In this document: in pieces, positions 46,428 through 58,485 of the stretch
How positions within the stretch are numbered: the stretch's first letter is position 1
Layout: each line of letters opens with the position of its first letter
Assembly (NCBI RefSeq): GCF_046630445.1
Contig: NC_092341.1
Location: 8,216,001-8,280,000, forward strand
Source: Rutidosis leptorrhynchoides
Lineage: Eukaryota > Streptophyta > Magnoliopsida > Asterales > Asteraceae
Length of the DNA stretch: 64,000 nucleotides
Direction of reading: 5' to 3'
Position numbers and translations under genes: made by a program
The notes under the pieces: model-generated
Databases searched by the model: none
The model's input: the letters and a program-made list of their open reading frames with translations, nothing else
Told to the model about the DNA's origin: nothing

Positions 46428-49400
46428 TGTAGTGACCCGAACTTTTCCATGTTTATATATATTAATTGAGATTGATATTTACATGATTAAATGTTTCCAA
46501 CATGTTAAGCAATCAAACTTGTTAAGACTTGATTAATTGAAATATGTTTCATATAGACAATTGACCACCCAAGTTGACCGGTGATTCACGAACGTTAAAA
46601 CTTGTAAAAACTATACGATGACATATATATGGTTATATATATAGTTAACATGTTTTTATTATAAGTATGTATCTCATTAGGTATTTTAACAATGAGTTAT
46701 ATACATAAAAATGAGACTATTAATTTAAGAAACTCGAAAACGATATATATAACGATTATCGTTATAACAACGTCTTACTAGATACATATGAATCATATTA
46801 AGATATTGATACACTTGGTTAATTATGTTAAATGATAAGTAAATATATTATTAAGTGTATTAACAATGAAATACATATGTAAAAATAAGACTACTAACTT
46901 AATGATTTTGAAACGAGACATATATGTAACGATTATCGTTGTAACGACATTTAACTGTATATACATCATACTGAGATATATTATATATCATAATATTATG
47001 ATAATATAACAATTTAATATCTCATTTGTTATAATAAACAATGGGTTAACAACATTCAACAAGATCGTTAACCTAAAGGTTTCAAAACAACATTTACATG
47101 TAACGACTAACGATGACTTAACGACTCAGTTAAAATGTATATACATGTAGTGTTTTAATATGTATTCATACACTTTTGAAAGACTTCAAGACACTTATCA
47201 AAATACTTCTACTTAACAAAAATGCTTACAATTACATCCTCGTTCAGTTTCATCAACAATTCTACTCGTATGCACCCGTATTCGTACTCGTACAATACAC
47301 AGCTTTTAGATGTATGTACTATTGGTATATACACTCCAATGATCAGCTCTTAGCAGCCCATGTGAGTCATCTAACACATGTGGGAACCATCATTTGGCAA
47401 CTAGCATGAAATATCTCATAAAATTACAAAAATATGAGTAATCATTCATGACTTATTTACATGAAAACAAAATTACATATCCTTTATATCTAATCCATAC
47501 ACCAACGACCAAAAACACCTACAAACACTTTCATTCTTCAATTTTCTTCATCTAATTGATCTCTCTCAAGTTCTATCTTCAAGTTCTAAGTGTTCTTCAT
47601 AAATTCCAAAAGTTCTAGTTACATAAAATCAAGAATACTTTCAAGTTTGCTAGCTCACTTCCAATCTTGTAAGGTGATCATCCAACCTCAAGAAATCTTT
47701 GTTTCTTACAGTAGGTTATCATTCTAATACAAGGTAATAATCATATTCAAACTTTGGTTCAATTTCTATAACTATAACAATCTTATTTTAAGTGATGATC
47801 TTACTTGAACTTGTTTTCGTGTCATGATTCTGCTTCAAGAACTTCGAGCCATCCAAGGATCCATTGAAGCTAGATCCATTTTTCTCTTTTCCAGTAGGTT
47901 TATCCAAGGAACTTAAGGTAGTAATGATGTTCATAACATCATTCGATTCATACATATAAAGCTATCTTATTCGAAGGTTTAAACTTGTAATCACTAGAAC
48001 ATAGTTTAGTTAATTCTAAACTTGTTCGCAAATAAAAGTTAATCCTTCTAACTTGACTTTTAAAATCAACTAAACACATGTTCTATATCTATATGATATG
48101 CTAACTTAATGATTTAAAACCTGGAAACACGAAAAACACCGTAAAACCGGATTTACGCCGTCGTAGTAACACCGCGGGCTGTTTTGGGTTAGTTAATTAA
48201 AAACTATGATAAACTTTGATTTAAAAGTTGTTATTCTGGGAAAATGATTTTTATTATGAACATGAAACTATATCCAAAAATTATGGTTAAACTCAAAGTG
48301 GAAGTATGTTTTCTAAAATGGTCATCTAGACGTCGTTCTTTCGACTGAAATGACTACCTTTACAAAAACGACTTGTAACTTATTTTTCCGACTATAAACC
48401 TATACTTTTATGTTTAGATTCATAAAATAGAGTTCAATATGAAACCATAGCAATTTGATTCACTCAAAACGGATTTAAAATGAAGAAGTTATGGGTAAAA
48501 CAAGATTGGATAATTTTTCTCATTTTAGCTACGTGAAAATTGGTAACAAATCTATTCCAACCATAACTTAATCAACTTGTATTGTATATTATGTAATCTT
48601 GAGATACCATAGACACGTATACAATGTTTCGACCTATCATGTCGACACATCTATATATATTTCGGAACAACCATAGACACTCTATATGTGAATGTTGGAG
48701 TTAGCTATACAGGGTTGAGGTTGATTCCAAAATATATATAGTTTGAGTTGTGATCAATACTGAGATACGTATACACTGGGTCGTGGATTGATTCAAGATA
48801 ATATTTATCGATTTATTTCTGTACATCTAACTGTGGACAACTAGTTGTAGGTTACTAACGAGGACAGCTGACTTAATAAACTTAAAACATCAAAATATAT
48901 TAAAAGTGTTGTAAATATATTTTGAACATACTTTGATATATATGTATATATTGTTATAGGTTCGTGAATCAACCAGTGGCCAAGTCTTACTTCCCGACGA
49001 AGTAAAAATCTGTGAAAGTGAGTTATAGTCCCACTTTTAAAATCTAATATTTTTGGGATGAGAATACATGCAGGTTTTATAAATGATTTACAAAATAGAC
49101 ACAAGTACGTGAAACTACATTCTATGGTTGAATTATCGAAATCGAATATGCCCCTTTTTATTAAGTCTGGTAATCTATGAATTAGGGAACAGACACCCTA
49201 ATTGACGCGAATCCTAAAGATAGATCTATTGGGCCTAACAAACCCCATCCAAAGTACCGGATGCTTTAGTACTTCGAAATTTATATCATATCCGAAGGGT
49301 GTCCCGGAATGATGGGGATATTCTTATATATGCATCTTGTTAATGTCGGTTACCAGGTGTTCACCATATAAATGATTTTTATCTCTATGTATGGGATGTG

Positions 49401-49852
49401 TATTGAAATATGAAATCTTGTGGTCTATTATTATGATTTGATATATATAGGTTAAACCTATAACTCACCAACATTTTTGTTGACGTTTTAAGCATGTTTA
49501 TTCTCAGGTGATTATTAAGAGCTTCCGCTGTCGCATACTTAAATAAGGACGAGATTTGGAGTCCATGCTTGTATGATATTGTGTAAAAACTGCATTCAAG
49601 AAACTTATTTTGTTGTAACATAATTGTATTGTAAACCATTATGTAATGGTCGTGTGTAAACAGGATATTTTAGATTATCATTATTTGATAATCTACGTAA
49701 AGCTTTTTAAAACCTTTATCTATGAAATAAAGGTTATGGTTTGTTTTAAAAATGAATGCAGTCTTTGAAAAACGTCTCATATAGAGGTCAAAACCTCGCA
49801 ACGAAATCAATTAATATGGAACGTTTTTAGTCAATAAGAACGGGACATTTCA
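46428..49852 (+). repeat. Element B 3' LTR
   Basis: 3425 bp, the same length as the 5' LTR. The only difference I noticed is C for A in the ACCGCGGGCT context near 48175. Confidence 0.95.
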
Positions 49853-49915
49853 GGTCGAACTCCTGACCTCCCCTAAAGGAAGCAGCCACCAACCGCTGAA
49901 CCACATCACAACTTC
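49853..49915 (-). mobile_element. SINE1, 5' head with broken B box
   Basis: The minus strand reads GAAGTTGTGATG, then GTGGTTCAGCGGTTGG (A-box-like) and AGGAGTTCGACC, where element B cuts in. It matches the head of the SINE at 17954. The first five bases (49853-49857) are the duplicated target of element B. The head borders the SINE1 target duplication, which was in turn used as the target of SINE2. Confidence 0.85.
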
Positions 49916-49924
49916 AATATTATT

Positions 49925-50237
49925 ACCAACGAGCTTATAGCTCAGTGGTACCCGATGCCTTTGATCCCTGGGCCCACAGTGGGGGAAGCTTTGATCCGAA
50001 GAAAGGCGCAAGTTCGATTCTCAGTCTGGGCGCCCCGCATGGAATTATTTCTCCCTCCGGGGGGAAATTTGTGAAGTGTTTCGGGGGTCTAGCTAGCTGG
50101 GGTAAAAATCGCCTTGCCGTCACTGTGGTACCTGGGAGGAGGTACTTTGCCGGCACAGGTCTCTTTCGGGGTGGGATTGGTGGGTGCTACGGCACACAGG
50201 GTTAGCGTGTCTCTGCCAACTTACACGTTTTGATCCG
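49925..50237 (+). mobile_element. SINE2: second tRNA-derived SINE family
   Basis: A 313-bp insertion with a perfect 15-bp target duplication AACTTCAATATTATT at 49910-49924 and 50238-50252. It has an A-box-like TAGCTCAGTGG (about 49937) and a B-box-like AGTTCGATTCT (about 50011), with a GC-rich body. It does not share body sequence with SINE1, so it is a different family. It lacks a clear poly-A tail. Small ORFs in it are not supported as genes. Confidence 0.82.
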
Positions 50238-51504
50238 AACTTCAATATTATTCACTTCTAAATGGCAATCAGCTTTAGCCTATGGTTTGATTATCTCAAA
50301 ATATACTTGCCACGTCTTCTTATATCCTTTTTAGCCTATATATGAATGTTATTCTTCCTATATGCTAATAGTCACGCCGGTTTTGGTCGTTTTGTCCCAA
50401 ATCCCGCCCAAATTTTTCCCAAAACGACATCTGCTCCCATCTATAAAAGGAAAAAAAAAAAAAGAAAAAAAAAACCCCCCGTTTCTTTACTCTCTCCTCT
50501 CTGCACTCCTGTTGGCGATTCTTCTTGACATCTAGGGTTTAACCAATTCATTTACGCTTGGATTTTTTGGGGTTTTGTTGGTAAACAATCAGACAATCAT
50601 AATCACGTGGTTTGTCTTTCGTATCGCGGTAGTCTCGATTTAACCCTAGGGTTTGATTTTCTTGCGGTGCCGTTGGAGGTGATGTTATGGTTGTCGGTTC
50701 CGCTGTCGCCGGTAGCATAAACAACATCATAATCGTTCGTATCTGACAATCTGATGCTTGCGATGTGATAGTTGAGTGTTTGCTTAGGGCTTGATTTTTA
50801 TTGCAGTGGCTTTTATGGTTGCCGTTGCGGCTGTTGCCGGTAGCATTACTGACGACGATTACTTGCTCTTCCTCCCCGCCGTTATTCAAATGTAAGTTGG
50901 TTTAATTGATATTTAAGTTGATTTGTTCATTCTCTTTTTACTTTTTGCTCACTGGTTTGTGTCGATGGTGAATTTAGATGGTTTTCAAATTGTGTTTAGG
51001 TTAGTATTTTTTAGTTTTACTGAGATTTAGGTATTACACTTTAATTATGAGTTTCTTATGCCAATTCTTTATGATTAATAATATGTTGATTATTTGGGTT
51101 TCTTATTCTATTGCATTATGTCGTTAACCAACATGTGTTTTTATTGTTATATGAAGTCGACATTTTCTGATTTATTTTCTTTTAGAATCAGATGACTAAA
51201 GGTATCGTTTATTGTACCAAACGCAGGTCGATGTTGATTGTTTTAGTTTCACGGTAATGGCAGTTGGTTATGTTGACTGCCTTCGGGTCGTCTCGAGGAG
51301 CTTCTTGCCGTCTTTGGACATGGCAGCCTCTCTGCAGAGTTTGGTTGTAGTCCTCGGACATGGTAGCGTCTCTTTTGTAGATGATCAAAGAAAATGTATG
51401 ATGCTTTTCACAGCTCCCGTTTGAGGTTTATATCATGAAGGTTAAAAAAGGCTATGATGATATATACGTGGGAGTTGGGTCGAGCAACGAGGAAAAATGA
51501 GTTC

Positions 51505-52068
51505 GTATCTTGGCGGGGCAATCTAAAGATTGCAGCCATGGCGATTCATGCTTCCGTGCTTGATTTCAAACACATATCTGAGCCTCATTTCTTCTTTTAT
51601 ATTTCATCTTATTAAATTTTTATAGGTGCTGGTATTGTTATTGACTAATCCATCAAGTGCAGGAGGTATTAAAGATAAATAAACAAGAGGTATTAGGATG
51701 TGCTGTTTAATTTTCAGAACAAGCAAGCTGACGAAGCCAATGAAATTGAGAGGTGCTAATGAAGAAATTGATAAAGAGGGAGAATTAGGGGTAGATAAGT
51801 CAACGTCTACCTTCAAAAAATTCTTTGGCATGGATGCCTGTTTATGATGCTTATTTTGGCTATGCTATAACTCAGGTGATTATCAAAATACCATTTATTG
51901 AGATTCTTAAAAAAATCATACATAGTAGCATATTTTTCGCTTGATATTATGACTTATTTTATGATCTCTTTTTTTCCCTTTAATTTTTGCGAAAGCATGT
52001 GTCATACCATACTAATTTTTAGTATTGTTTTTATCGTCAATATCACCCGACTCTAAACCAAAATAGAA

Positions 52069-52132
<64 letters not shown>

Positions 52133-52410
52133 GACATTGTAATTATATTATATAACATATTGTAATTAAGTTGCCCAAGTAAGTTTCATGTTCGTATGCT
52201 ATCAAGGTCTACTAATATTGTTCATGGTTGTGTTTTTGTGTTACTGTTAATCATAAGTTGTGTTCCAAACATTAATATCAGTTGGTGCGAGAACATTTCT
52301 TGTGGTCACATTGGGTTGCAGCCAAGACTTGGCAGGGCAACCTACGGATTGCAGCCATGTTGTGCCATCTTCTCTTGATTGAACTTAGGCAGATAACTGA
52401 GCCTCATTTT
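51505..52410 (+). repeat. Imperfect direct repeat pair inside the Helitron candidate
   Basis: About 95 bp near 51510-51600 (CTTGGCGGGGCAATCTAAAG...CTGAGCCTCATTTC) recurs near 52328-52410 (CTTGGCAGGGCAACCTACGG...CTGAGCCTCATTTT). The copies are about 80-85% alike by eye, so the duplication is old. Confidence 0.6.
52075..52129. repeat. (TA)n microsatellite
   Basis: About 27 uninterrupted TA units. Confidence 0.95.
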
Positions 52411-52914
52411 TTTTTTTTTTTTTTTTTCATTTTCCTCATAATTTTTGCTTTTATTAACTTGAAGATGTTTATGTAGTACTTTAGTATGCATCAGCCATTT
52501 AGAAAATATAACTGTTTATATCTAATATTTTTTGATTTAATGATGTTGTCATGATTTTTAAGGTCTTCAGGAAGGCATGAATTGGTGGTATAAAATTGTT
52601 CATATAAAATGTGATGTACAATGTTTATTCTCAAGGTTTTCGTCTACGATTATTGAAGCTAATTCGTATTTATGTTGTTTCCATTTATATGTGTACTTGC
52701 TGTTGAATCAGTTGGTAAGTCTTTTTTGAGTGGTTCAAGTAGTAGGAAGTCTTATTCAGCTCGAAAAGTTCGTTATCGTTTATACCCACGACTGAAGATA
52801 TTATCTGCAATATATTTTGAATCACTTTATTCTTTGTTATTGTAAGTTTAAGTACCAATTTTTACACCTCTCCATTATACTGTTTTTGTATGTTTTGTTA
52901 TTTGCATTACATTT

Positions 52915-53225
52915 GTTGTGGCTGCTGTTACGTATTGTGTTATTGACAATTAGTCGCACTGTGTTTGACTGCTGTCTATGTCCATTCATTTTTATATGTT
53001 TTTTCCGTTAAGTGGATCTCACTTTATAGAGACATGAATGATATTTTGTGTTTCTCGAGCATGTTAATTTTGTAGGTTTAATTATCAATTATTTACATGT
53101 GTTGCGAACTGTTGTTACATGCTACGTTATTGGGTAATAGTTGTTATTTGTTTAGCTGCTGTCTATGTCCATTTATTTGTATATATTTTACCCATTAAGC
53201 CGGTGTCACTCCATATAGCTCAAAT
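52915..53225 (+). repeat. Imperfect tandem repeat, period about 185 bp
   Basis: The text TGCTGTCTATGTCCATT...TTAAG...GTGTCACT/TCTCACTTTATAGAG occurs near 52970-53030 and again near 53157-53222. Upstream parts of both units (TGTTACGT/CATGCTACGTTATTG) also match loosely. Confidence 0.6.
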
Positions 53226-53857
53226 CTGCTACAGATTTACTGGTACCTTTGCTTCCCTTTATGTGCAACATTATGCAGTTTAAAAGCTTACTTTTGAATT
53301 ATGTATTCTCTGTTTCTGCTACGATTACAGTTGGTAAGTACTCTTTTTATTTTTGCAGGTTTGAAACGGCACCAATCCGGGTGGTTTTAGTCTAAAGGTT
53401 AGTTCGTTCATAATTATTCAACCGTCAGGTAAAATCGCCATCAACACTAGGCTCGAAGGCGATCTAGAAGAATGGAAACCCAATCCGAAAAGTATCATAT
53501 TCATAAACAAGGGTTAGTATAATTGGTGTTAGTTGTAATGGTTTGGTGCCTTTTGTAATGATAGTTGTAATGGTGTAATGGCATGCTGCAAGATGTATGA
53601 CATGTCATTTTATTGTATTTTTCCTGGAGCTCATTTTAGTTCGCTTCCCGTGAACATAGGTGTTAGTTTTGTATAGCTTTTGTGTTGCTGTTATTATTAA
53701 AACTTAGAGCTTTTCTAAAAAAAAAAAAAAAAACTATTCGTGATGCACTATTAGAATTGTTATCTTTTATATAAAAAACCATTATTTGCTTGAGGACTAC
53801 CAATATATTGATTAACGAGTGGAGGAATTGGGGATGATTATGTTTTTCCAATTGCAG

Positions 53858-53960
53858 AAGCTTTGGGCCAAATGCGACGCCGTATGCTTCCTTCATCTTT
53901 TATTTCAATACGATTTCCCACCAACCACAACAAAAGGAAGAAAATTCCACAGGTCAGTTT
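53858..53960 (+). other. Exon-like segment, origin unknown
   Basis: A segment between a splice-acceptor-like TTCCAATTGCAG and a donor-like CACAGGTCAG has an open frame (QMRRRMLPSSF) and balanced base composition unlike its AT-rich surroundings. It may be a captured host exon in the Helitron candidate. I do not recognise the protein, and the frame is only about 30 codons. Confidence 0.25.
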
Positions 53961-54921
53961 TATAACGTTTTTTATACTTATCGTCTTTTACTTTTTCCTG
54001 ATGATTTAGGTATATTCAACAGATTTGATAGCCTTTTTGTAAAGGTGATGTTTTTGTTTCTGCAGTAATTTGTGTTCTATGAGTCCTAAAAAATACCAAA
54101 AAAAAAAAAAAAAAAAAAAAAAAAGATGTTCAACGATGTGTATCTTACTAAGAATTAATTTGTTAAAAATTTGTTACTTGATATATGTATTTAATTTAAA
54201 GTTTGTTAAAAATTTGTTAATTAATTTGTTAAAAATTTGTTACTTTATTATCATGTCATAGTTTATAGTTTATTAGAAATATGATTTACAACAGGTTTGG
54301 TATTTTTGAAATGGGTTTTGAGCTTATTTTGGTTAAGGTGTGAAATTATGATCCAGATTCGAGTCATTTGAGTATTATGGATAAGAATTTGGGTCGTTAA
54401 CTCATCTTGGTGTCATTTTAGGTAAATGTGTTAAAATGACTTTCGAGCCTATTTTGCGGACCTGTAGGTTGAAAGTTCCCGATAATCTTGAAAACGATAT
54501 ATAATATGTTTGCTATTCTTGAATGTAAACATATTAGCAGCAGGTTGCTGGACAACTCTATCGACAATATCAGATAGCAAATGAGCGAAACATTAGTTGT
54601 GTACATATGCATGGCCATTTTGCTTGCTTAGCCAGAAAATATAAGCTATGTATACATTTTGTATATGATCGGATAATATAACTAATGTAATATTCATTTT
54701 GTGTAAAACGTCATCAGGTATTACGAAAAAGAACCAACGTCTACCTCATTGTAACCGCCGCAACGCGCGGTCCTCATTTTTCTAGTTAACGCTAATTATG
54801 GAAGGTTTATACGTTAACAGATTATGCGTAAATTGCACATAAGAGAGTATGAATTGTGCGCATTAAAGATGTAATGCTCAATAAGACTTATGTTTGTACT
54901 CGCGCTGCATAAGGAATGATT

Positions 54922-56138
54922 TTTATTTTATTTTATTTTATTTTTTTGGCAAAAAAAAACGATAACATTGAACAGATCCGAAGATCAACAGTACAATCGA
55001 GTGTTACAAAGGAGAACCAAACGAAGCCAAAACAAACGGCAATAACTCACTAACCTAATACAAATCCAGCCAACAGGGCGTAACAACATGACTAGGAAAG
55101 TAACTAAAGCCTAACAAGCTAACAACAATACCTATGTAACAAACAAAAGCACAAAAGAAAGAAAAATAAACAAGAAACGAACAACCAACGATGGCGATCG
55201 GGAGGACGTCAACCGCCACAACCTCAACAATAAAGAACCCAACAAATGCCGATGCCTTGAGCCATCAAAATAAGAGCCTAATCCGCAAAAAGCCGCATCC
55301 AACCCCGAATCTGGAACCAGTTCTTCAACAGAAAGATCGTCGCCTGGTCCAAACTCAAAGTCATCACCGAACAAGAAGAGACTAGCACCAAAATCCACGG
55401 CAAAAACCACCCTAAACCACGACAGTCCCCAAAACCACCACCGTCCCTCGAAACTCCTCCGAAGTCACCCACCCACCAAAAACCGAGCAACAACGGCGGC
55501 CACCACCAACAGGGTGGTAGACCACCGCAAACCACCAGATGTCCGGAGAGCCTCCGACAGCCACCACCAACAGGGTGGTGGACCGCCAAGCTCCACCGAA
55601 CACCACCAGAATGCACCCACCAACGAGAACATCAAGAAGGAGCAGGCAAGAGAACAAGCAGCAGCAAGGCAACATTCCCACCTTTAGCAGCCGACGGCCA
55701 CCACCAACAGGGTGGTTGCCGGCCAACCACCGCCATAGAGGAAAGCGGCTAAAGCACCATCGACGGAAAAGGGAAGAAAGAAGAAGGCGAGTAAAGTCCA
55801 GACAATCATAACCGAAACAACCACGAGAACGGTGATAATAGGTGGCTATCGTCGTCGGAAACCCTCACCGGCCACCAAGAAGTGTACGACACCTGCCGAA
55901 AAAAAGAAAGAAAAAAGAAAAACCTTGCCACCGGCGAGATGCCGTTGGCCGGAACTCACCTCAGGTCTCGAAGATGCAAAACGGCGAGAATAGAGATCAA
56001 AGAAGGTTGAAAGATTATAGAGAAAACAAATGAAGATCTAGATTTGAAAAGGTTTGAAAAAAGTGGGGAAGAAGGTGTGTACGGAGAGAGAAAGGAGGTA
56101 GTTGTTTTTATCAGAGAGCACGTTCGAAGCTCTACACA
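54922..56138 (-). mobile_element. LINE-like non-autonomous retroposon (1.2 kb)
   Basis: A 16-bp target duplication TGCATAAGGAATGATT lies at 54906-54921 and 56139-56154. In the minus-strand sense it starts TGTGTAGAGCTTCG, has a pyrimidine-rich leader and a GC-rich centre, and ends with TTTTTTGCCAAAAAAATAAAAT-type A-rich tail. It has no reverse transcriptase; it looks like a LINE with its ORFs deleted, or a retroposed transcript. Three copies of CCACCACCAACAGGGTGGT (55503, 55561 and 55699 approximately) form small hairpins in it. Confidence 0.8.
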
Positions 56139-56154
56139 TGCATAAGGAATGATT

Positions 56155-56904
56155 ATGACCAGATCCGCATGTAAGCATACTCCTATAAATAAATTCTAAG
56201 GTCCATCATTTGAGTGGGTGTTAAATTGTAAGAGATTATGACTCAGATCACAAAATCCTTGCTACTCCGAAAGAGCTAAGCTCATGTAGTTTGTGAATGA
56301 GAATGCATTTTACGAATGCCGGATCATGTGAACGTCTAAGGATGTTAGATAATCGGACATAACAATTGGTGATCAATTCCATTTAATCTCGCTAATTGCA
56401 CATAATACGGAATTGCCTTAACCAACGAATTTTGATTTGATCAATCCTAATATAATTATGTTCAACCAAAACAATAAAGGTTTCCGTTGAAATTTTATTA
56501 ACATGTGTTATGTCTTGCTAGTTGATATCATCGATCGGTTCAAATTTTACTAGCTTCAAATTAAGTCTAAAGAAAAGGTGTGAAATTATTAGGGTATTAC
56601 CTTGGTTATGACACTATCCACTTAAATAAAATATGCATTGCTCTATTAACCGGTTTTCTGTTGTAAATTCAAATTAGACTACGTATAAGTAAAAATACTC
56701 GACTTGAAAACTTGTTAATGTTAGTCTATCGTTATTCAATTTTGATGTATTTGTACTAGAGCAAGATTGAGAACGTACAAAAAGAATCTCTAAACTTAAA
56801 AACCTTTTTTCAAGATTATGAATATCTAACTACAATACTATCAAATATAAAACTAAACAATGGTAGAAATTGCTATGAGCGATCAATGAAGAACCTAGAG
56901 CACT
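56155..56904. other. Spacer downstream of gene 2
   Basis: AT-rich non-coding DNA between the retroposon and the stop codon of gene 2. It should contain the 3' UTR of gene 2 at its right end. I see no gene or repeat. Confidence 0.45.
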
Positions 56905-57969
56905 TTAGGCAACCACAATCGTCTCAAACTTGCAATCGAACAACCGGGTTACGTCCTCATCAATGATCTTTATATCTTCATTCGAGATAATCAAACTAAT
57001 AATTTGAAGCAGGATTTGTTCCATATCACCCCCATCCGTCCATTCATGGACCTTGGCGTTAACAAGATGTCGATTTTTGCATATCAAATCCGAAACAGGG
57101 AAATCTTTCCTAGGCATCATGTAATCGTTGCTCGATAGCTTCAGACTCGGGCAAAAATCACCCTCTCCGTCTCCTAAATATATAATCCTCTTTTTTTCTT
57201 CTTCCATAAATGTAGATCGAATTCTTTCTAGTATTTTACCCTGATAATTTAATAATGAAAATACCAAAACATTAAACATCAATAAATTATCTTTATAATT
57301 GGATTTTTAGTAGCAAAAAAAAGGTTACCTTGCACATATTGGTAGGGCAGAGAGTACACCCATGTGGTGGTTTGAGAACATCATGGTACGACAAAACCCT
57401 TAACTTGCCTTCATCGTCTATCAAACCCGGATTAGTGTTAATCTCCGAAAAACATTCTCGTACACCAAGATGCTTCAATATAGTTTCTATGAAGAACGTA
57501 TTCGCATCACTTATTATCCGCAAATCACATCTGAAATCGGCAATTTATACTATGTTAATGTTAATCCAACCATAATTAACTTTAACTACACCCATAAGTC
57601 AAACATTCAAACATCATAAATAAATCATACATTTAATAAATTAACAAAAATAGAAAATTACCCTAAAGCATGAGCAGCTTTAATAGCAGGAACAACACGA
57701 GGATGAATAGCAACACGTGTTAGTACTTGTTTGATATCCTCAATCGTCTTACCTTGTTGATGTAACTCTTCCATCATTCGTCGCTATTATTTTACGGAAA
57801 CAAAAACAACAAAATTGGTAAACTTTTTAACAAAAGAACGTTATAACATGGATGGTGATATTTTCACAATGAATTTTGATAAATATATCGTAACCATGCA
57901 TTATGAGTTGAACTTGTATTGTAAATACAACAAATAATGTACGTTTACCGTGGATTTATCAAAATTTAG

Positions 57970-58060
<91 letters not shown>

Positions 58061-58258
58061 TATAACATCCATACAATTGCGCATATTTTAAAAGAAAGAA
58101 AACAAAAAGGTAAATAATACCATGAGGGCGTTCCAAGCCATAGTTGGATTTAGTTGGTTGTAAAGATCGGTAGCACCTAATTCATCGACAACCCAATTGT
58201 CGCTATCGACATCAATTATTGTCTTGTCGAAATCGAAAATAACCACAATTCCAGACAT
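56905..58258 (-). CDS. Gene 2: HAD-type phosphatase, tandem paralogue of gene 1
   Basis: Four exons with GT-AG introns: 58121-58258, 57662-57783, 57329-57530 and 56905-57240, giving 265 aa. Exons 1-3 have exactly the lengths of those in gene 1 (138, 122 and 202 bp); the last is 27 bp shorter. The HAD motifs are intact: FDFDKTIIDVDSDNW, ISDAN, MPRKDFPVSDL and YLGDGEGDFCPS. It belongs to the same PECP1/PS2-type family (phosphocholine, phosphoethanolamine or pyrophosphate phosphatases, often phosphate-starvation-induced); the substrate is not known. It lies in the same orientation as gene 1, so the pair arose by tandem duplication and was then pushed 36 kb apart by transposons. Intron 1 contains a TA microsatellite. 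Both copies look functional. Confidence 0.92.
57973..58056. repeat. (AT)n microsatellite in intron 1 of gene 2
   Basis: About 42 uninterrupted AT units. Confidence 0.95.
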
Positions 58259-58337
58259 TGTCACAAGATTAGTAACAAAAATATGATCGTTTGTAAGTAT
58301 TTTTCAAGTGATATGTGTTGAAAAACTAAGCCGAGTA

Positions 58338-58345
58338 TATTTATA
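58338..58345 (-). promoter_or_regulatory. TATA box of gene 2
   Basis: The minus strand reads TATAAATA 80 bp upstream of the ATG, at nearly the same distance as in gene 1. Confidence 0.65.
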
Positions 58346-58425
58346 GTGAGGGAAAAAGGAATATTACGTGAGTATATCTTTTTAGGGTATAATTGCAAAT
58401 AAAACGATTAATGAATAAAACTCGG

Positions 58426-58433
58426 GGATATTC
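58426..58433 (-). promoter_or_regulatory. P1BS-like site upstream of gene 2
   Basis: GGATATTC fits GNATATNC, about 168 bp upstream of the ATG and 53 bp before the Tourist-like MITE. It is consistent with control by PHR1-type regulators, as for gene 1, but a single degenerate site is weak evidence. Confidence 0.45.
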
Positions 58434-58485
58434 TTTTTGTAAGGTAGCAGCACTATATGGTTTATAAATTTATATTCCGTTATTA

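Larger units (their letters stand above)
27058..49852 (+). mobile_element. Element B: Tekay-like chromovirus, same family as A, interrupted by C
   Basis: LTRs of 3425 bp at both ends (equal length, one mismatch noticed near 28805 versus 48175) and a target duplication GGTCG at 27053-27057 and 49853-49857. The order is 5' LTR, PBS, acidic ORF, F-box ORF, gag-pol, PPT, 3' LTR. Element C (33655-42997) is nested in the gag-protease part. Apart from that insertion no stop or frameshift was noticed in its ORFs. It inserted into the B box of SINE1. Confidence 0.95.
50353..54785 (+). mobile_element. Probable non-autonomous Helitron with untranslated, intron-like interior
   Basis: The right end is good: a GC hairpin (CCGC...GCGG, 54755-54770), then TCCTCATTTTTCTAG and T. 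This fits the Helitron rule of a 3' hairpin about 10-12 bases before CTRR, with insertion before T. The left end is uncertain; TCTTCCTATATGCTAATAG at 50353 is a candidate of the usual AT-rich type. The interior has a TATAAAAG (about 50440), pyrimidine-rich leader-like sequence, two pairs of imperfect repeats, a TA microsatellite and several A-runs, but no helicase or Rep ORF. It may be transcribed without coding. Confidence 0.5.

Noticed and set aside
49929-50040. Functional tRNA gene at the head of SINE2
   Set aside because: It has A and B boxes, but the spacing is too long, no cloverleaf closes, and a 15-bp target duplication bounds a 313-bp SINE.
50548-50889. A 113-codon minus-strand ORF near a TATA-like site
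   Set aside because: It opposes the leader-like, pyrimidine-rich plus strand and has no recognisable motif.
55132-56033. Several ORFs of 60-112 codons in the GC-rich stretch
   Set aside because: They lie in a retroposon without conserved frames; GC richness and repeated CCACC words create open frames on both strands.
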